From Takakia lepidozioides (Eukaryota; Streptophyta; Takakiopsida; Takakiales; Takakiaceae): 60,000 nucleotides of DNA. The translations under genes were made by a program, and so were the position numbers. Location of the stretch: the NCBI GenBank assembly GCA_030704615.1, contig CM060733.1, positions 21,454,001 through 21,514,000 on the forward strand, read 5' to 3'. Each line of letters begins with the position of its first letter. Positions within the stretch are counted from its first letter, which is position 1. The notes beneath the pieces are model-generated. The model made no database searches and was not told the DNA's origin. It saw only the letters and a program-made list of their open reading frames with translations. Below are positions 31,470-44,350 of the stretch, in pieces.

Positions 31470-33014
31470 AATAACTACAACACGTCTTAGTTAAAGTGAA
31501 GAGAAAGATACACCCACCTTTGTAAACCCATTTGTTGAACAAGTGTAATCTAGTCACTATCACCCTTTCAGCACCTGCCTTTCTTGAGCACAACACCAAA
31601 ATAGATGCAGAAATGAATTAGAAGGAAATGGTCTTCCAAACAGAATTTAAAGTCACCCACAACAAGGAGGTGGTGAGTTATTATACCTTCACTAGCACCC
31701 GAAGAAAGAATTTGCCATCTTGTGGCTTGTTGTTAACCAAATAGCTGCACATTCACCACAACATGCACCTATATTCAGTTCAAAGGGCTGGTGGTGATAT
31801 AAATCTGCACTCTAAAAGACTGTCCACACATGCTACAAACGAGATATCGGTACACACGTTTTTTATGGCGGGTGCTAGAGACAACTGGACCTCACCAAGC
31901 TGACTTGACCAGGCCACGGTACTTCATCTCAGTACCCAACCATCCTCATTACTACTGTGTAAGCAACAAGGGAGAAAAATCGCACTTGTAGAACCAGGCA
32001 TACTGGTGAGGGTTCAGCTCAGATAGTTTGGCCATCATTGTCTTCTCAGCTTTGATTGTGAAATAGTCCAGCAAATGCTACACGGATGAGCCAATACCAC
32101 ACTCAGTCAGGACCATCCTCTGGAAACCTTCATATAACACTGAAAATAGTGCTTTACATGCTATGTAGAGCCACTACAAGGAGGTGGGTTTAATTGTAGT
32201 GACTGAGTAAAATCCAACATCACAAGCACATATAAACACATATTCCCTCTATTGGCCTCAAGTAGGAGAGGATATTGAGCAAATCACCAGGGTTCCCAAT
32301 TTTGTAGTCATTACAAACACTAAACTGTTAATTTTAGGGGTAGGTGCTTGATGCATTGGTCTTTGGTCCAAGTCAACACTGAGGAGCCTACTTGTCAGAT
32401 CCACAAGAGATCAACTAGTACCAAGTTGTGAGAAAATTTTGAGGAGTGATTTTATATCTTGGGGGTTTTAAGCCCTACCAAGACTCATCACACACTGAAT
32501 TATAATCAAACAGAAACAATCAGCAAGACCTCTCTTCCAAACACTGTAGGCTGTATTTTGGTGCGTGAGAAATCCCTTGGTCAGCTCTTTCTGTTGAAAG
32601 CATCTTTATTGAGCCTCATAGCAACTTACAAGATTTTGTGTTGGGAACTGATTTGCAAAAAACCTTCTAAAGGTGAAAGATAACAAAGAAGTAAATGCCA
32701 ATTTTCCTGGGTTAGAATCAGACACAAGGAAGACCATGCCTACATGCATCAGACGCCTGACTTCATCATCCTTGAAATTCTTTGTAAATGGTAGTTGATG
32801 GTATTGTGCTGCTTGCCCTGCTTTGCTTGGTCACCCACCCCACTGGTCACACAAACATCCCATCCCTCAAATAGAAAGATGACGAACAGGTGCAGGGCTG
32901 TCACCTAATGTAAGTCTGAGATACTAAAGTTACAACAGACATGAAAATATATACCCTCTGTGACACCCACTTCTGAACAGGAAACGGACCCTCTTGAGGC
33001 TAGTAGTGGGGGTT
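31470..33014. other. no gene recognised
   Basis: I see no domain, exon chain or clear repeat here. It lies between the PPR relic and a LINE. Confidence 0.4.
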
Positions 33015-33713
33015 TCAAATTTCCACCCACATCTCATATGAAACTCCGCGGACATGGAAAATGCATATCTTGAGCTGATTGCAACAGTATGGCTTGCCTG
33101 AAGCTGCTACCCATGAATGGGGGGCATGCTGACCCTTACCTCTGCAAAGGATAAGTTTCCAGGAGTCTGGTATGCTCTGAATGAATGGTTGAATGCCCAT
33201 TCTGAGTCTGTTGGATCTAAGAACATAGTGGAGGGAATCCGAGGAACTAGACCACTGATGCTGGATCTGGGATATGCCCCTAGAATCCCAAGCCGCCCAC
33301 CTTCTAGCCTGACTGCGTTCGGATGGAGAGGGAGATGCCGTGTCGAGGAATAGGTGTTGTCTCATTACCTCATGGAAGGAGGTGGGTTCAGACCTCAACA
33401 TAAAAGGCCTAAGCTTATTCCAAGCGGTCCAGATTGACACCCATAAGGGGGAGCCCACCGACTTATGCCTGAATCCCTGGGCAATCCATCTCATAGATGG
33501 GCGCCATTGAGCATTAGGAAGAGGGAGTTGAGGCAGATGTACTGACCAACTAGTAGTTTCCACCACCCTCTTTCTGGTCCAAGAAACCGAGGCATCCATT
33601 TTCCCAGCAAGGCTTGGATCTGTGTTGCTGGGTCCAGCACTCCTAGGCCTCCCTTTTTCTTGGGAAGGTTGATTTGTGCCCAAGAGACTTGAGGCCTCTT
33701 ATTTTGGGAGCTT
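33015..33713 (-). mobile_element. LINE copy D, 3' part of ORF2
   Basis: One minus-strand frame gives INLPKKKGGLGVLDPATQI and then ALLGKWMPRF, the conserved stretch after the RT of L1-type elements. The frame is broken further on. It belongs with 35713-36950, which carries the endonuclease of an L1-type element in the same orientation. The RT between them is absent, and gypsy Z lies in its place. Confidence 0.6.
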
Positions 33714-35712
33714 CACCACAAGGTCTCCACCCCCATGGTGAGTCCTATGCCACCCCCACTAAGTCCTACCAAGCTACCACCACCCCTCGTGGAACCACCC
33801 CCACCGCAACCCGGTGTGCGGGGCTCCACCTAGTGAGCGCCTCCGCCTCCTTGAGTGCCTTGGGCACTCAAGGGTGCTTCAGCCCCCGCATCTATAGTCG
33901 TCACTGCCCCCACCACAGGGGCAGCCCCTCTCGGCAAAGAACCAAACCCCCACTTGACTCTACTCTTCACTAGCTAGTTCAGCCGACTTGCTCCAAGTCT
34001 CGGCCAAGGGTGGAGCCTCTCAAGCTCCTCCCAGTGCACTCTTCTTGACCCAATTCAGGGCCAATGAACGATCCTCCCCGAGGATCGAATCGCCTTACTG
34101 CAACAACATTTGCTTTGCGACCGCTCGTGATGTCGCTTTTGGCATCACCTTGAGCAAGGGTTTGTCTTGAACCCTTTTTTACTAAGAAGATAACCTTGAA
34201 CCAACCGTGCGCCCCAATCACTACAATTGGGTCCGCCTTTGAATGTTGGCCTGAGGTACGGGAACACGCCGAAGCCGCACTAGGACTTCGTCCCGAGGCT
34301 ACACGATTATAGTACGTGAACGGAAGCATGTAGTTTCCGCATTAGCCCACACTACAAGGCAACCCCCTCGGTAACGCAGTTATAGTATGTGCACGCGCCA
34401 GGTGCGCAGTAGCACGTGAACTCCCAACGAAGGTGCAAGTTTCCTTGCCCCTTGGGTGGGAGTCACCCGATTTCGGCACTACACAAACACACGATTAATC
34501 CAATTTACCTCTCCCACTTTGTAAGCTTAGCATGCATTCTACACACTAGCCAACCATACCATGCATCACCATTCCAAACAAAATAGGACGCACAACATTT
34601 GGAAATCATTTCATTTATAACAAAATTTGTACTTCATTTTTGAAGTAAGGCTTCAAAAGGGAGACGCGGAATACCGGATGCACTTTGCTGTTTGCCGGCA
34701 GCTCCAATTCATACACATCCTCATTCATAACCTTCCGGATGCGAAAGGGTCCCGCATACGGAGGTACGAACTTCGGACTCACTTCCGGAGGTAGTTGAAA
34801 ATTCTTGATGTTCAACCAGACCTCCGTGTCTGCCTCAAACTTGACTTCCCTCCGCTTCCGATTTATCTGTCGTTCATACCATTTCCTAGCTTTGGCGATG
34901 TTGTACTTAGCGAGTTTCAACAAGCGCTCGCGTTCCTCCAACACTGCTGCTGCTGCCGGTTCCTCAACGTCTTGGGCAGCCCAACTTGTCGGCACTAGAG
35001 GTGTTTTTCCATAGACCAATACGAAAGGGGAATCATCCATTGCGGAGTGTTTTGTGTTATTATAACAGAACTCTGTCGCGTCCAAGTGCTCCACCTAGTC
35101 CGATTGGTCCACCGACACGTAATTCCGCAAGATCTGCTTCACCACGGATTTCACCCTTTTCGTTTGGCCGTCCGTCGTAGGTCGGAAGGCGGTGCTCATC
35201 TTGAACCTCGTCCCCATCTTCTTCCAAAGTGCCCTCCAAAATTTACTTGTAAACTTTGGATCGCGGTCCGAGACAATATCCTTCGGGAGTCCATGATGCT
35301 TGAAGACGTGGGCGAAGTAAAGTCGCCCCGTCTCCTGTGTCGTTGTCGTCTCATTGGTGGGGATGAAATGGCCCATTTTACTGAACCTATCCACCACCAC
35401 CATGATTGCATCGAATCCTTTTGACAGCGGCATAGCAGTCATGAAATCCATCGAGACACTTTCCCAAGACCCTTCTGGAATCGGCAAGGGTTGTAACAGC
35501 CCCGCTTGCTTTTTGTACTCGCTCCGGTTTTGTTAGCATGTGGTGCATGTCTTGACATACTCCTTGGCCTCCTCCCTCAGTTTTGGCCAGAAATACACTT
35601 TCTTCGGCACTCAAAGGTGCTTCAGCCCCCGTACCTATTGTTGCCACTGCCCCCACCACAGGGGCAGCCCCTCTTGTGTCCCGACCCCCTGCCCTCAAGG
35701 TAAAGGACGCGA
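33714..35712 (-). mobile_element. truncated Ty3/gypsy element (gypsy Z)
   Basis: Both ends carry pieces of the same LTR that appears whole at 11472-11872: 33714-33935 on the left and 35608-35712 on the right, sharing about 70 bases around CTTCAGCCCCC. Between them lies the last third of pol on the minus strand and a 3' region. gag, protease, RT and RNase H are missing, so this is an internally deleted copy. Confidence 0.65.
34615..35570 (-). pseudogene. gypsy Z integrase remnant
   Basis: The frame 35487-34615 starts at PLPIPEGSWESVSMDFM and includes VVVDRFSKMGHFIP, VSDRDPKFTSKFW and AFRPTTDGQTKR, the usual integrase DDE core (the catalytic Glu position after DGQT reads K). It runs on to YAGPFRIRKV and HPVFRVSLLKPYF. 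A stop at 35095-35097, where TGG is expected from the family, interrupts it. Chromoviruses would carry a chromodomain after the LLKPY position; here the frame ends a few codons later. The integrase zinc module upstream is only partly recognisable. Confidence 0.8.
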
Positions 35713-36950
35713 CAGCTCCTGAAGGGAACGGTTATTGGATTGATTCCAGAGGGCCGAGCGCGGGGAGAATCTATCTCGGAGAGGCTGTGGGTTTGAAGAA
35801 GAGACTGCCAAGGTGTGTCTTCTATAGGGCTGAGGTGAGGGAAAGCAGACCCATGTCTGTCCTGGTCATTGTCTACCATGTTCAAATCTCCTGCAACTAC
35901 CCATGAGTGAGCGAGAGGTTGAGAGACCATTTTCCGATTCACCAAGAGCCATAACTCAGCACGTTCAGAGGCGGTGTTGGGTGCATAGATGTTGACAAAG
36001 CCGATAGGGTCTAAGAGGTTGGGGAGTTTGAGAGATAAGAACTGAACCCTCCCAGGGTCCCAAACTTCCTCTTTAAGGATACATTGAGATAGGGATGACG
36101 ACAAAAGAATGGCCGTACCCCCTTTGGAGCCATCATGCGAGGGCTTCCAAAAGGCTGTGGATGCCGGCCAGAGGTGGTCTGAAAGGCCATTTATTTTACA
36201 TTGGCATAACTTGTGCTCTTGGAGGAACACTATAGCTTCTGCCTGCTGGAGTGGTGCTAACCAGATGCGTATTTTTGTTATTTTTTAAACTGCCTGGTCA
36301 GAACCAATCCCTCTTATGTTCCGGGAAGAAATACTAACCTGCATCTTGAGGAAGCGACAGGCTGAGAGGGAATGTCTCAAATGATGGCCTGTTTTGGAAA
36401 AAGTGGAATTTCGTGCGTTTGTCGTGAGGAAGGGGGGATGAGACCCATTTGTGGTTAAGAGGGGCTTTGGGGGCGGGGCTTTTGAGATGAATGAACAATA
36501 CAAAGGTGGCGGAAGGTCTGGTGGCCTGCAGATGTGGGGATGGAAGGGGTTGAAAGCGGGAAGTGGGAACTAGCTTAGAGTGAATGGATTTGGATGAATC
36601 TATGATTTCCAGGAAGAAGTATGAAAGCATGATGCGTCTAAGAGGATTGGGGGTAGATTGCGGGAAAGGGCCAGAATCCAGCGTTAGAGAGAAGGAATTT
36701 AGAGCACCCGGATAATTAATGGAAGGTAAGACTTTACCTGAGGATACATCTGCGGATTGAAGACACAGGATTTTGCATACATTTCTTAAACGAAGAAACT
36801 CCTCAGCTGACGAGCTCCTGGAGGTAGGTGGGGCAAACACGGACTGGCAAGCCAGTGGGCCAAAGACAGTCAGCTGGCATATCTGATGAGGGGGAGGATG
36901 GGTCGGATCCGATGGTGTTGTAGGATGGCCGGAAGGACAGCGTTGCAAGT
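35713..36950 (-). mobile_element. LINE copy D, 5' part (ORF1 end and endonuclease)
   Basis: On the minus strand ISSRNIRGIGSDQAV near 36330 starts an AP-type endonuclease. It continues with IVFLQEHKL, GGTAILL, VNIYAPNTASERAELW and SWVVAGDLNMVDNDQDRHG, then stops being recognisable near 35713. A TAA near 36288 breaks it, with CAA likely before. Upstream, 36948-36334 is an open frame of about 200 codons in the place of ORF1, without a zinc finger I can recognise. The endonuclease nicks the target DNA to prime reverse transcription. Confidence 0.78.
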
Positions 36951-38326
36951 TATGATTAATGAACCAGAGGGGAGTTGCATGGTGTCATGTGGATCAAGCA
37001 TTCATGAGCTATAGATTTCTAAAAACACTTGTTTGATGTTAGCAATCCAGTTTGGATTATGTCCTAAACGGAGTGATGAAATGCTCGCAATTGGCAACCC
37101 AAGACACGTGCTCATGCCGCGTGTGTGGTTTGTTCGGGGTGATCTGCCTGGGTGTTGTTCATCATATGTGCGTCATGGCTAATAAATGAAAAGGGGGTTA
37201 ATTTTTCCCCCTCCTCAAGGGCCTGAATTGTGGACTGTCATTTAAAAAAAAATCCTAAATAAAGGGGATGAATATTTTCTTTAAATTCATTTTTTTCTTT
37301 TATTTGACAAAAAGGAAAAACAAATCCCTAAATAGAAATAGTTTAGTTTAAAAATTAGCTTAGAACTAGTTTAGCCAGTTGGCGAGTCTCGGCTAGAGTG
37401 AAGGACAGTGTAAGACGTGGCATATGGGTACTGGTTGTCATCGATACTATGTCAAGGGGTTGCGAGCAATCAGAAGATGCCTGGTGGCAGGTACATACCT
37501 TGACTGGCACGCATGCAGGCTGGTGCAACCCCACTTTTGTTCTCGCTCGTCGTCTTGTGCAATCCATGTTCTTGTGTTGGTTGCACAGCACTGCAAACAT
37601 GAGTGTAGTGGGCAGTCGCTTGAATTTTCGTAGAGCAGGCACTTGGGGATAGATCTGGGAAGTAGATTGAGTGTTGAACGGCTCAGGGATTTGCAATTTG
37701 TAGTAGTAAAGCTGCTTTGCAGAAATTGGTACTCCGGAGGAGTTAGACTACTACATTGGGACCGGGCAATTGCAGGCCTGATCTCTTTTCGCTCCGTAGC
37801 CACTTCTTGCATATTCGCCGTTTTGTTGCTGTTCCTTTCTCCTTTTGGCACATGCGATCAAGGTTTTTTCCCCTACTTCGGAGTTCTTTTTATTAGTCTT
37901 GGTGACTTCGGTGGGTGCAGTTGCCTCGGGAGCGGGAGCCCGCACTCTTTCATCTCTATCCTTCCTCAATTGAAGGTGTGGATCTTCCATCATAACCGGC
38001 TCATGTGCGATAGGATATGCCACTGCTTGCTATTGTTGGAGGCAACCGTTGCCCTGGGTATATAAGTTTTTTCTCAACTCCTGCTAATCCTGGGGCAGGT
38101 GTGATTTCGTCATGGTATCATCATTTCAGTAAGGTCTATTCAAAACCTTCACTGGCAAATTTCAAAAGGATTTCCGGCAGTCATAATCCCCGGAGCGCAC
38201 TGTATTCACATCCATTCTGATACGATATGTGAACTGGCGAATCTCGTATAATTTGTGTCTTTGGATTTCACAGCAGCTGAATTGTGAATCTCCGAAGTGT
38301 TGGAATCGCTCATAAAGACATAGATA
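36951..38326. other. no gene recognised, likely includes promoter of the next gene
   Basis: The left part is the flank of LINE copy D with an AT-rich patch at 37230-37350. Frames near 37400-38060 show no domain. Upstream exons of the gene starting at 38327 could lie here, but I cannot place them. Confidence 0.35.
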
Positions 38327-39523
38327 ATGCCAGTGTTTGGCTTACCTCCTTCTCTGCGGTCCAATTCACCCTCATCGAGTTCTGCCCCGTTCCCATCTCC
38401 TCTCTCATCCAACTCCACTTCACTCCATCATCAACCCCTTACTTCCACCAGCTACATGACACCTTCGTTCTTCGCACCCTCATGCTATGTATCCAATTCG
38501 TCGTCTCTCCCACCTCCACCGCCTCCCTTGACATTGTCTGAATCTGACCATTTATCCCCCCAACCACCGTATATTCCAGCATCTCCTATTCATTATCCCC
38601 ACACCATAGTCTCTGCGTTTACTCCTCTGTTGTCAATCAAACCCTTTACTCCAAGCCCTTCTACATCTTTTCACCCTGAAGAGATGTCGCCTCCCAAGTA
38701 CACACCCCTCGAAGCCTTTCACCAACAAGAAAATTGGACCACCCTTGAGTCTTGTCCATTGATACCTTGCCCAAATTTGTCAGCCATTCCCTGCATCAAT
38801 CAGCCAGTGCAACCAAGTTCCACTATCTCATCAGTTAGTTCGCCGTTTGCCTTCCCTGTTCCCTCACCTCCCTCAACAAGATTGTCACCTCTTGCCTGGT
38901 ATCCTGATCGTGTTGATGCTCCTGCTTTGCCGCATAGCTATTCAGGGGGGTTTTCTTTCAATCTTCACAACCCTGCATCACATGCTGCCACATCTGAATG
39001 CCCCTTTCCTGGTCTGTGGGGAGAGTTACCACCATCAAACGTACCTGGGTCTGTCCAGCATATGGGTTATTCCAAGACGCCACCAGCTTTTGATGTGTTC
39101 AGTGAATCTCCCTACAAGCCTGATCACACTCCAGGGGAAATGACTTTGGAGAAATTCTTGAATGGAACACCCTCAACGACTTTCCAGAACTCTTCTGGAA
39201 AGGGCTGTCAATCCCCACAGCTCCTCCCGCCCCTTGGACAGCTTCCCTATCCTCAAGTTATTTTGTCGCCTTCTAACCCTTTTGCTACTCACCTGTCTGC
39301 CTTCAGCCCACAACCCCCGGAGTCATCTTCTATCCATGGTCTCAAATTCAAGCCCCAACCTGGGGGGATTTCGGTTCCTTCTTTTGATTGGAATACAGAA
39401 GATACTCGGGGCAAAATTGTTTGGCCTGAAAGGGTAATGAATCAGGGTGCTCTGGATGAATTCAAGCACAAAAGCTTGGAGGAACACCGCTGGGAGATAT
39501 ACAGTGCCGGTAACACACACACA

Positions 39524-39558
<35 letters not shown>

Positions 39559-40788
39559 CATTTATCTGATTTGCCCATTCAATTGGATTTTGTCCTGACA
39601 GTGCAAGTGTTGTTGTTGTGTTAAAATGTTGCACTCATTTGATGGCATTGAAATGGGTGATTGCCTCTGCTACAATATTGGCTAAGTACATAGTTGCGTT
39701 GGATGGGTGGGTATGGCATCGACATAGTAGGAGAGATACCAAAGGTTAATCTGGAAGATTATTTGATCTACTTTTTGCAATTAGTTGCTTGTTCCATGAT
39801 TCTTTCAACAATTTTTGTTGGACATCTGTTTTAGATGGGGATTCACTTTGTGACAGGAAATCTGAATGGTCACCAAATTGTCAAAGGGGAGGCAGATTGT
39901 GCTTCATCAGCAAATGCGACAGCATGGCTATCGAAAGAGAAGATGTCTTGCCCCTCCAAGTTGCAAGTTGCTGAAAACCAGGTTCCAGTGCCAAGGGGTG
40001 CAGTAACGGAGGGGTCGGCAATACCTACATCATTGGCCAAATTAGGGTCACCTCCTATAATAAATGTGCCCGGTTCGGTTCTACCTTCTTGTGGGATTTG
40101 GATCAACCCATTGGACTCCCAACTGGACTCCCCCACTCCAGGTGTATCTGGTTTCAGTGGTTTGGGAATGTCAGGGGGATCATCTTCTTCGTCTCAAGTG
40201 GCACCATTTCCAGTAATTCGTGGTTCTCCTTTGTCTCAAGTGGCACCATTTCCAGTAACTAGTGGTTCTCCTTGGTCTCAAGTGGCACCATTTCCAGTAA
40301 CTGGTGGTTCTGCAAACCTTTCGAAGCAGGTGGATTGTCAGGGGAGCCATGGAGGATCCTCGAATGTGATGTCCCCAGCAGAGGGGAACATTCATGGTGC
40401 AGCTTTTCCAGAGGGCTTCCCAATATTCTCCCATTATCAATCTTTGTCTCCAAATACATGTTCAATCAACTCTTCTTCTGAGCAAGGCAATCTTGGGGGG
40501 ACTTCTGCTTTAGTCCCTGAGAAGGAGCAGTTACCCAGCACTCATCCACTAATTGCAAGCCTCCACAATCTGTCAGATGTGTTGGGGACCTTTCAGTCAT
40601 CGCATTTGTCCAATCGTGTTTTGGAGCAGAACTGCAAGGTGTTGCAAAGGACGATTTACAATCTTTCTCAGTGCCTTTATGCTGAGCAACAGGAGTTGCT
40701 GCAAGGCCTACTTCTAGTTGGTGACTTTCAGAAACCAAGGTCAAATGTGCCCCCCCTCGATTCACTGGTACAGCCATTTGACTATTAA
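38327..40788 (+). CDS. Pro/Ser-rich plant protein of unknown function, two exons
   Basis: Exon 38327-39509 has donor G/GTAACA in phase 1, and exon 39857-40788 follows acceptor TGACAG in matching phase, ending at TAA. The protein is about 705 residues. The first 300 are rich in Pro and Ser, then comes a stretch with FDWNTEDTRGKIVWPERVM. The second exon has a three-fold repeat of SQVAPFPVTSGSPW-like units. Near the C-terminus is LHNLSDVLGTFQS ... NCKVLQRTIYNLSQCL, a helical segment that resembles a conserved box of large, poorly characterised plant nuclear proteins. This resemblance is from memory and weak. An in-frame TAG precedes the ATG, but an upstream intron cannot be excluded. The frames are intact, so this looks like a living gene. 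Confidence 0.65.
39513..39557 (+). repeat. (AC)n(TC)n microsatellite in intron
   Basis: An AC run followed by about fifteen CT units begins three bases after the splice donor at 39510. Confidence 0.95.
40188..40315 (+). repeat. in-frame 51-bp coding repeat
   Basis: Three units of TCTCAAGTGGCACCATTTCC start at about 40192, 40234 and 40276 and translate to SQVAPFPV plus a variable Gly/Ser-rich end. The units are nearly identical in DNA, which points to recent duplication. Spacing is about 42 bases by direct count. Confidence 0.8.
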
Positions 40789-41818
40789 ACCTTTGCTTTG
40801 TGTCAGTTAGTGGCATGTTTATATTACACCCTTCTCTGTCTCTTTTAGCAGTTTGCCTCCTCCATGAGCACTCCATTTCTGAGCGGCACTTGGGGCTTCT
40901 GATACATTCTTTTGGTTTCCTTTTGAACCACTTTCAATTCCGTGTGTGGGAGAGATAGAAATAGGCCGATGTCATGAATGCATGTCACGGAAGGTGGCTA
41001 CTTGGTTTTGCACTTAAACCTCCCTTCTAAAACGTATCGAGTGAGTTGAATCTATGCTCACCATTGGTGTTATAAACAGATCATGCTCAAGACGGAGAGG
41101 GTTGGATTGTAACAGGATAAACAAAGCGGGCTTCAGGCAAGCCAAGGTCAAAACAGAGTTATCCGACCTTGGGTAGCAGTGACAGAGGAAAATGAGCCAT
41201 CTTCAGAAGGCTTTTCAAAAACCATGTATAAGCAGACTGGGCCGGTGCCCAGATGTAAACCAGGGTATGAGGAGATGACACTCTCAGCAATTGGGAAGAC
41301 TGTAACAGATGCACCAGAAGGTAATCACATTGTTGAGACAAGCTAGGTGACCTGTGCAAGAGCTCTGAGGTTGTCTTCAGTGGGCTACCCAAATTTGTAT
41401 GCTGCCAAGTCTCGATTTAAAACCGAGCTTTTGAATTGATGTTTCTGGATCAAAGCTAACAGTACTAGATGAAAAGGGCTATGTACAGAGTGTCCGTTGT
41501 GTTGGCATGCTTTCAGGCATTCCATGTTCGATGAAAAACAGATTTTGCAAGTATGATTATCCTTTCAGACATACAGAGGGCCTACAAAGACGCGTTTGTG
41601 ACAGTCAATCGTTCATGGCGAATGTTTTGCAAACTGTTACATAAACTGTGATGCTATTCACCAAGTCGTAGAACATTCAGTTCAGTCAAGGTTGCTCTAG
41701 TTGTCAATCGCTTATTTACCAGATTGTGCTTTTGTCAAGGGTTTGTTTATTAGTGGCAATCTACAAATTGTCCTATACATGCGACAATGTGTACTAACTA
41801 TCTGTGTGATACTGCTAG

Positions 41819-44350
41819 GAACAAAAGTGTATCAACAACCAACCCAAAGGGACCAACAGGAGAGCAACATGTTGCTCTCTGAGCCAGAGGCCCAAGATGT
41901 GGTAGTGAACATGCTAAGGCAGGAAATTGGCGATATTCGAACAAGGCTTGATGAATCACTTAAAAGAGAGGAATATCTGAAGGCTTCATTGGAAGAACTG
42001 ACAGAAGATCTGCAATCAGAGAGAGAGGAGAGCAAAGGTACCATATATCTGTATGGAAACATGTTGAAGGAGGCCGAGGAGGCAGCAGCAAAAGCAAAGG
42101 TGGAGTCACAGCAGATAGCAAAGAAGTCCCTAACCTTGTCAGTAGGGAATATCCCACAAGAATCTGGGGGAGGTGAGCGACAAACCTTCCTTTTCCTTCT
42201 ACCCCTGCTTGACTCTCACCCATTTATGTCTGGGGAGTTTTTACTTTAGCCTAGCAAACCATGTAGGAAAATTTCACAGTGGACCGCAGACTGGTCACTT
42301 GTTCTAGTTCTTTCTTATATTATTCAAGGATCCAGTTTTGTAGCTGTATCTTCGCTGTTTGTCTTTGAGCTTGGTATTGAATGTGACATTATTGATCTTA
42401 TAACACAAAGAGGGTGAATGATTAACTTTCTGTCACTCAGTCTTGAGTCTTCACATATGGATCAGAAAATAATTGAGGCTACTATTGGATGTAATAATCT
42501 TAGTTGGAGACTATCCCTGGATTGGTAGGCATGTTTGGACCTGGGCGCCATCTTTAGGAAACATGATCATGCACTGGACCACACTGGTTTTTTGCTTGGA
42601 CACTTGAACATAGGGTGCTTTGCATACTGCCTCAGGTCAGGTTGCTTTTTGTTGGGTTGAAATGTTAAATTTTCTGTGGACTTCTCGATGGACTTGTTCC
42701 CGCAGTGATGAAGGGAGGAGAACAAAATTTGGAAGAAGTCACCGACTCAGCTGCTAATGAAGATGTTAGAGGAGTTCAGTCTCGGCTAGCTATTCTCCGT
42801 GCAAGACCTTGCTGGGTTGAAGCAGAGAGTTCACTGAACAATAACACTTGGACAGAAAATTTGGAAGAGAGCGTATTCCAAGGCACATCTACGAATCAGC
42901 CATTAAATCAATACGAAATTCCAAAAAATCAGCAAGGAGAGAAAGTGGATGACAGTTGTCGGACTTCATTTTCACCACACTTGCCAGTGAGACGAGTCCA
43001 CACACATGCATGTGGTGGACAAGAACTTCACAAGGAATGCAGGACTCTGAATAAACCTACAGAATTTGGACCTGCCACAGATGTCCCAGGGATTCAGCAG
43101 CACACCGGGAAAACTACAGAGAACTTGCAAATATGCGACATAGTACTGGAGCATGCACCGAAGATGGGTGACTTGAATGGAAAAGATGAAACACTTCCAG
43201 AACTGCTTGTGCCAATCCAACCAAAAAATACTGTAGCTCCTTTGAACACAGCACAAGTCACAAATATCACAGAGGATAACCAGAGGGCAAGCGTCGAATT
43301 TCGTGCAGCTCTGATCCAATCCAGGGCAAACTGTTTGAATGAAGGGGAAATAACTGAGACTATGGACAGAGATGGCTGGGGATCACTGTCGGGATATTTT
43401 GCAGACTTTGAAAAGATACAACCTGCAGTCAGCCATGATTCAACAGGTGAACAGGGCACAGGCACAGCTGTTAAGATAGCATCTGAGGCTGTAGCAGCCA
43501 AGAGGGCTGAAGAGAAAGGGACCGTTGGCTTCGTTGATATCACGACAGACCAAATAGTTCCTGCAGAGTCTCTGTTTGTGATGAGCATTGACAATGGGCA
43601 TACAGCTAGTAACCTTGATTCAAAGGGGAAAGAGATGAAATCGGCCACAACTGAGGAGTGTGCAACAAGCTCTAGGGCGGAAGGTGAGGAAATGAAAAAG
43701 AAGGGAATGGTGTTTCATCTAATCTTGTAGACAGCAAAGCTTCCGTATGCAGAGCCTCAATGCCACTTTTGGGGATCTATGCCCCAAACTTTCAGTTAGT
43801 GTATGCAAGTATGTAGGATTCAAGTGCTGTCAGAATTTGAAATTTGGTCGGGGATGGATGACCTTCACTTTCACAGATTTGTTAGTACCTTTCCTATCAA
43901 ATGTCCAACATGTCTTGAACTATTTTTGGGGATAGTAGTTGTACAGCGAGAAGCCTCCAGTGTGCAGTGGCGTTCTCCATTGCTGTTAATATGCAGGATC
44001 CACTAAAAATTGAAGATCTTCATTGTATGTCTTGAAGAAATCTGACATGTGAGCCATGCTTGAAAGCAGGCTCCTCTGCTAAGGAACAGCTCACCGGGCT
44101 TTTGGGCTTCAATGCTTAGGTGGCCCAAAGAGAACTTTATTGCATAGTGCAACAACTTCTGTATATTGTATTCTATTTCAAAGGTATTTTTGATCATGTT
44201 TTAACATGTCCAGCAGGGGAAGGGAGTGGTGAACGCGGGGCTCCACTCCTAGACACAGCAGAAGACTTCGGGTGGGAGCATGTCGGTGTGACATCTTCAA
44301 CTGGTGAGGAAAATGCTTTGGCAAAGATGAACATAGGGGAGCCCTTTTGA
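41819..44350 (+). CDS. coiled-coil protein of unknown function, three exons
   Basis: Exons 41819-42172, 42706-43683 and 44217-44350 join at GT-AG sites with matching phase (all phase 1), ending in TGA. If the second donor is not used, translation stops at 43730. The first exon encodes a charged heptad-rich stretch (VVNMLRQEIGDIRTRLDESL, then LKASLEELTEDLQSEREESK), probably a coiled coil of about 70 residues. The second is polar without a known domain. The first exon begins inside a codon, so an exon upstream is required. A possible donor at 40,724 (GTTG/GTGACT), just before the end of the previous model, has the right phase, so this may be the 3' part of the same gene. No breaks are seen. Confidence 0.6.

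Noticed and set aside
37355-38065. First exons of the 38.3-kb gene or a separate small gene
   Set aside because: Frames on both strands overlap heavily, no splice chain could be built, and no motif is recognisable.
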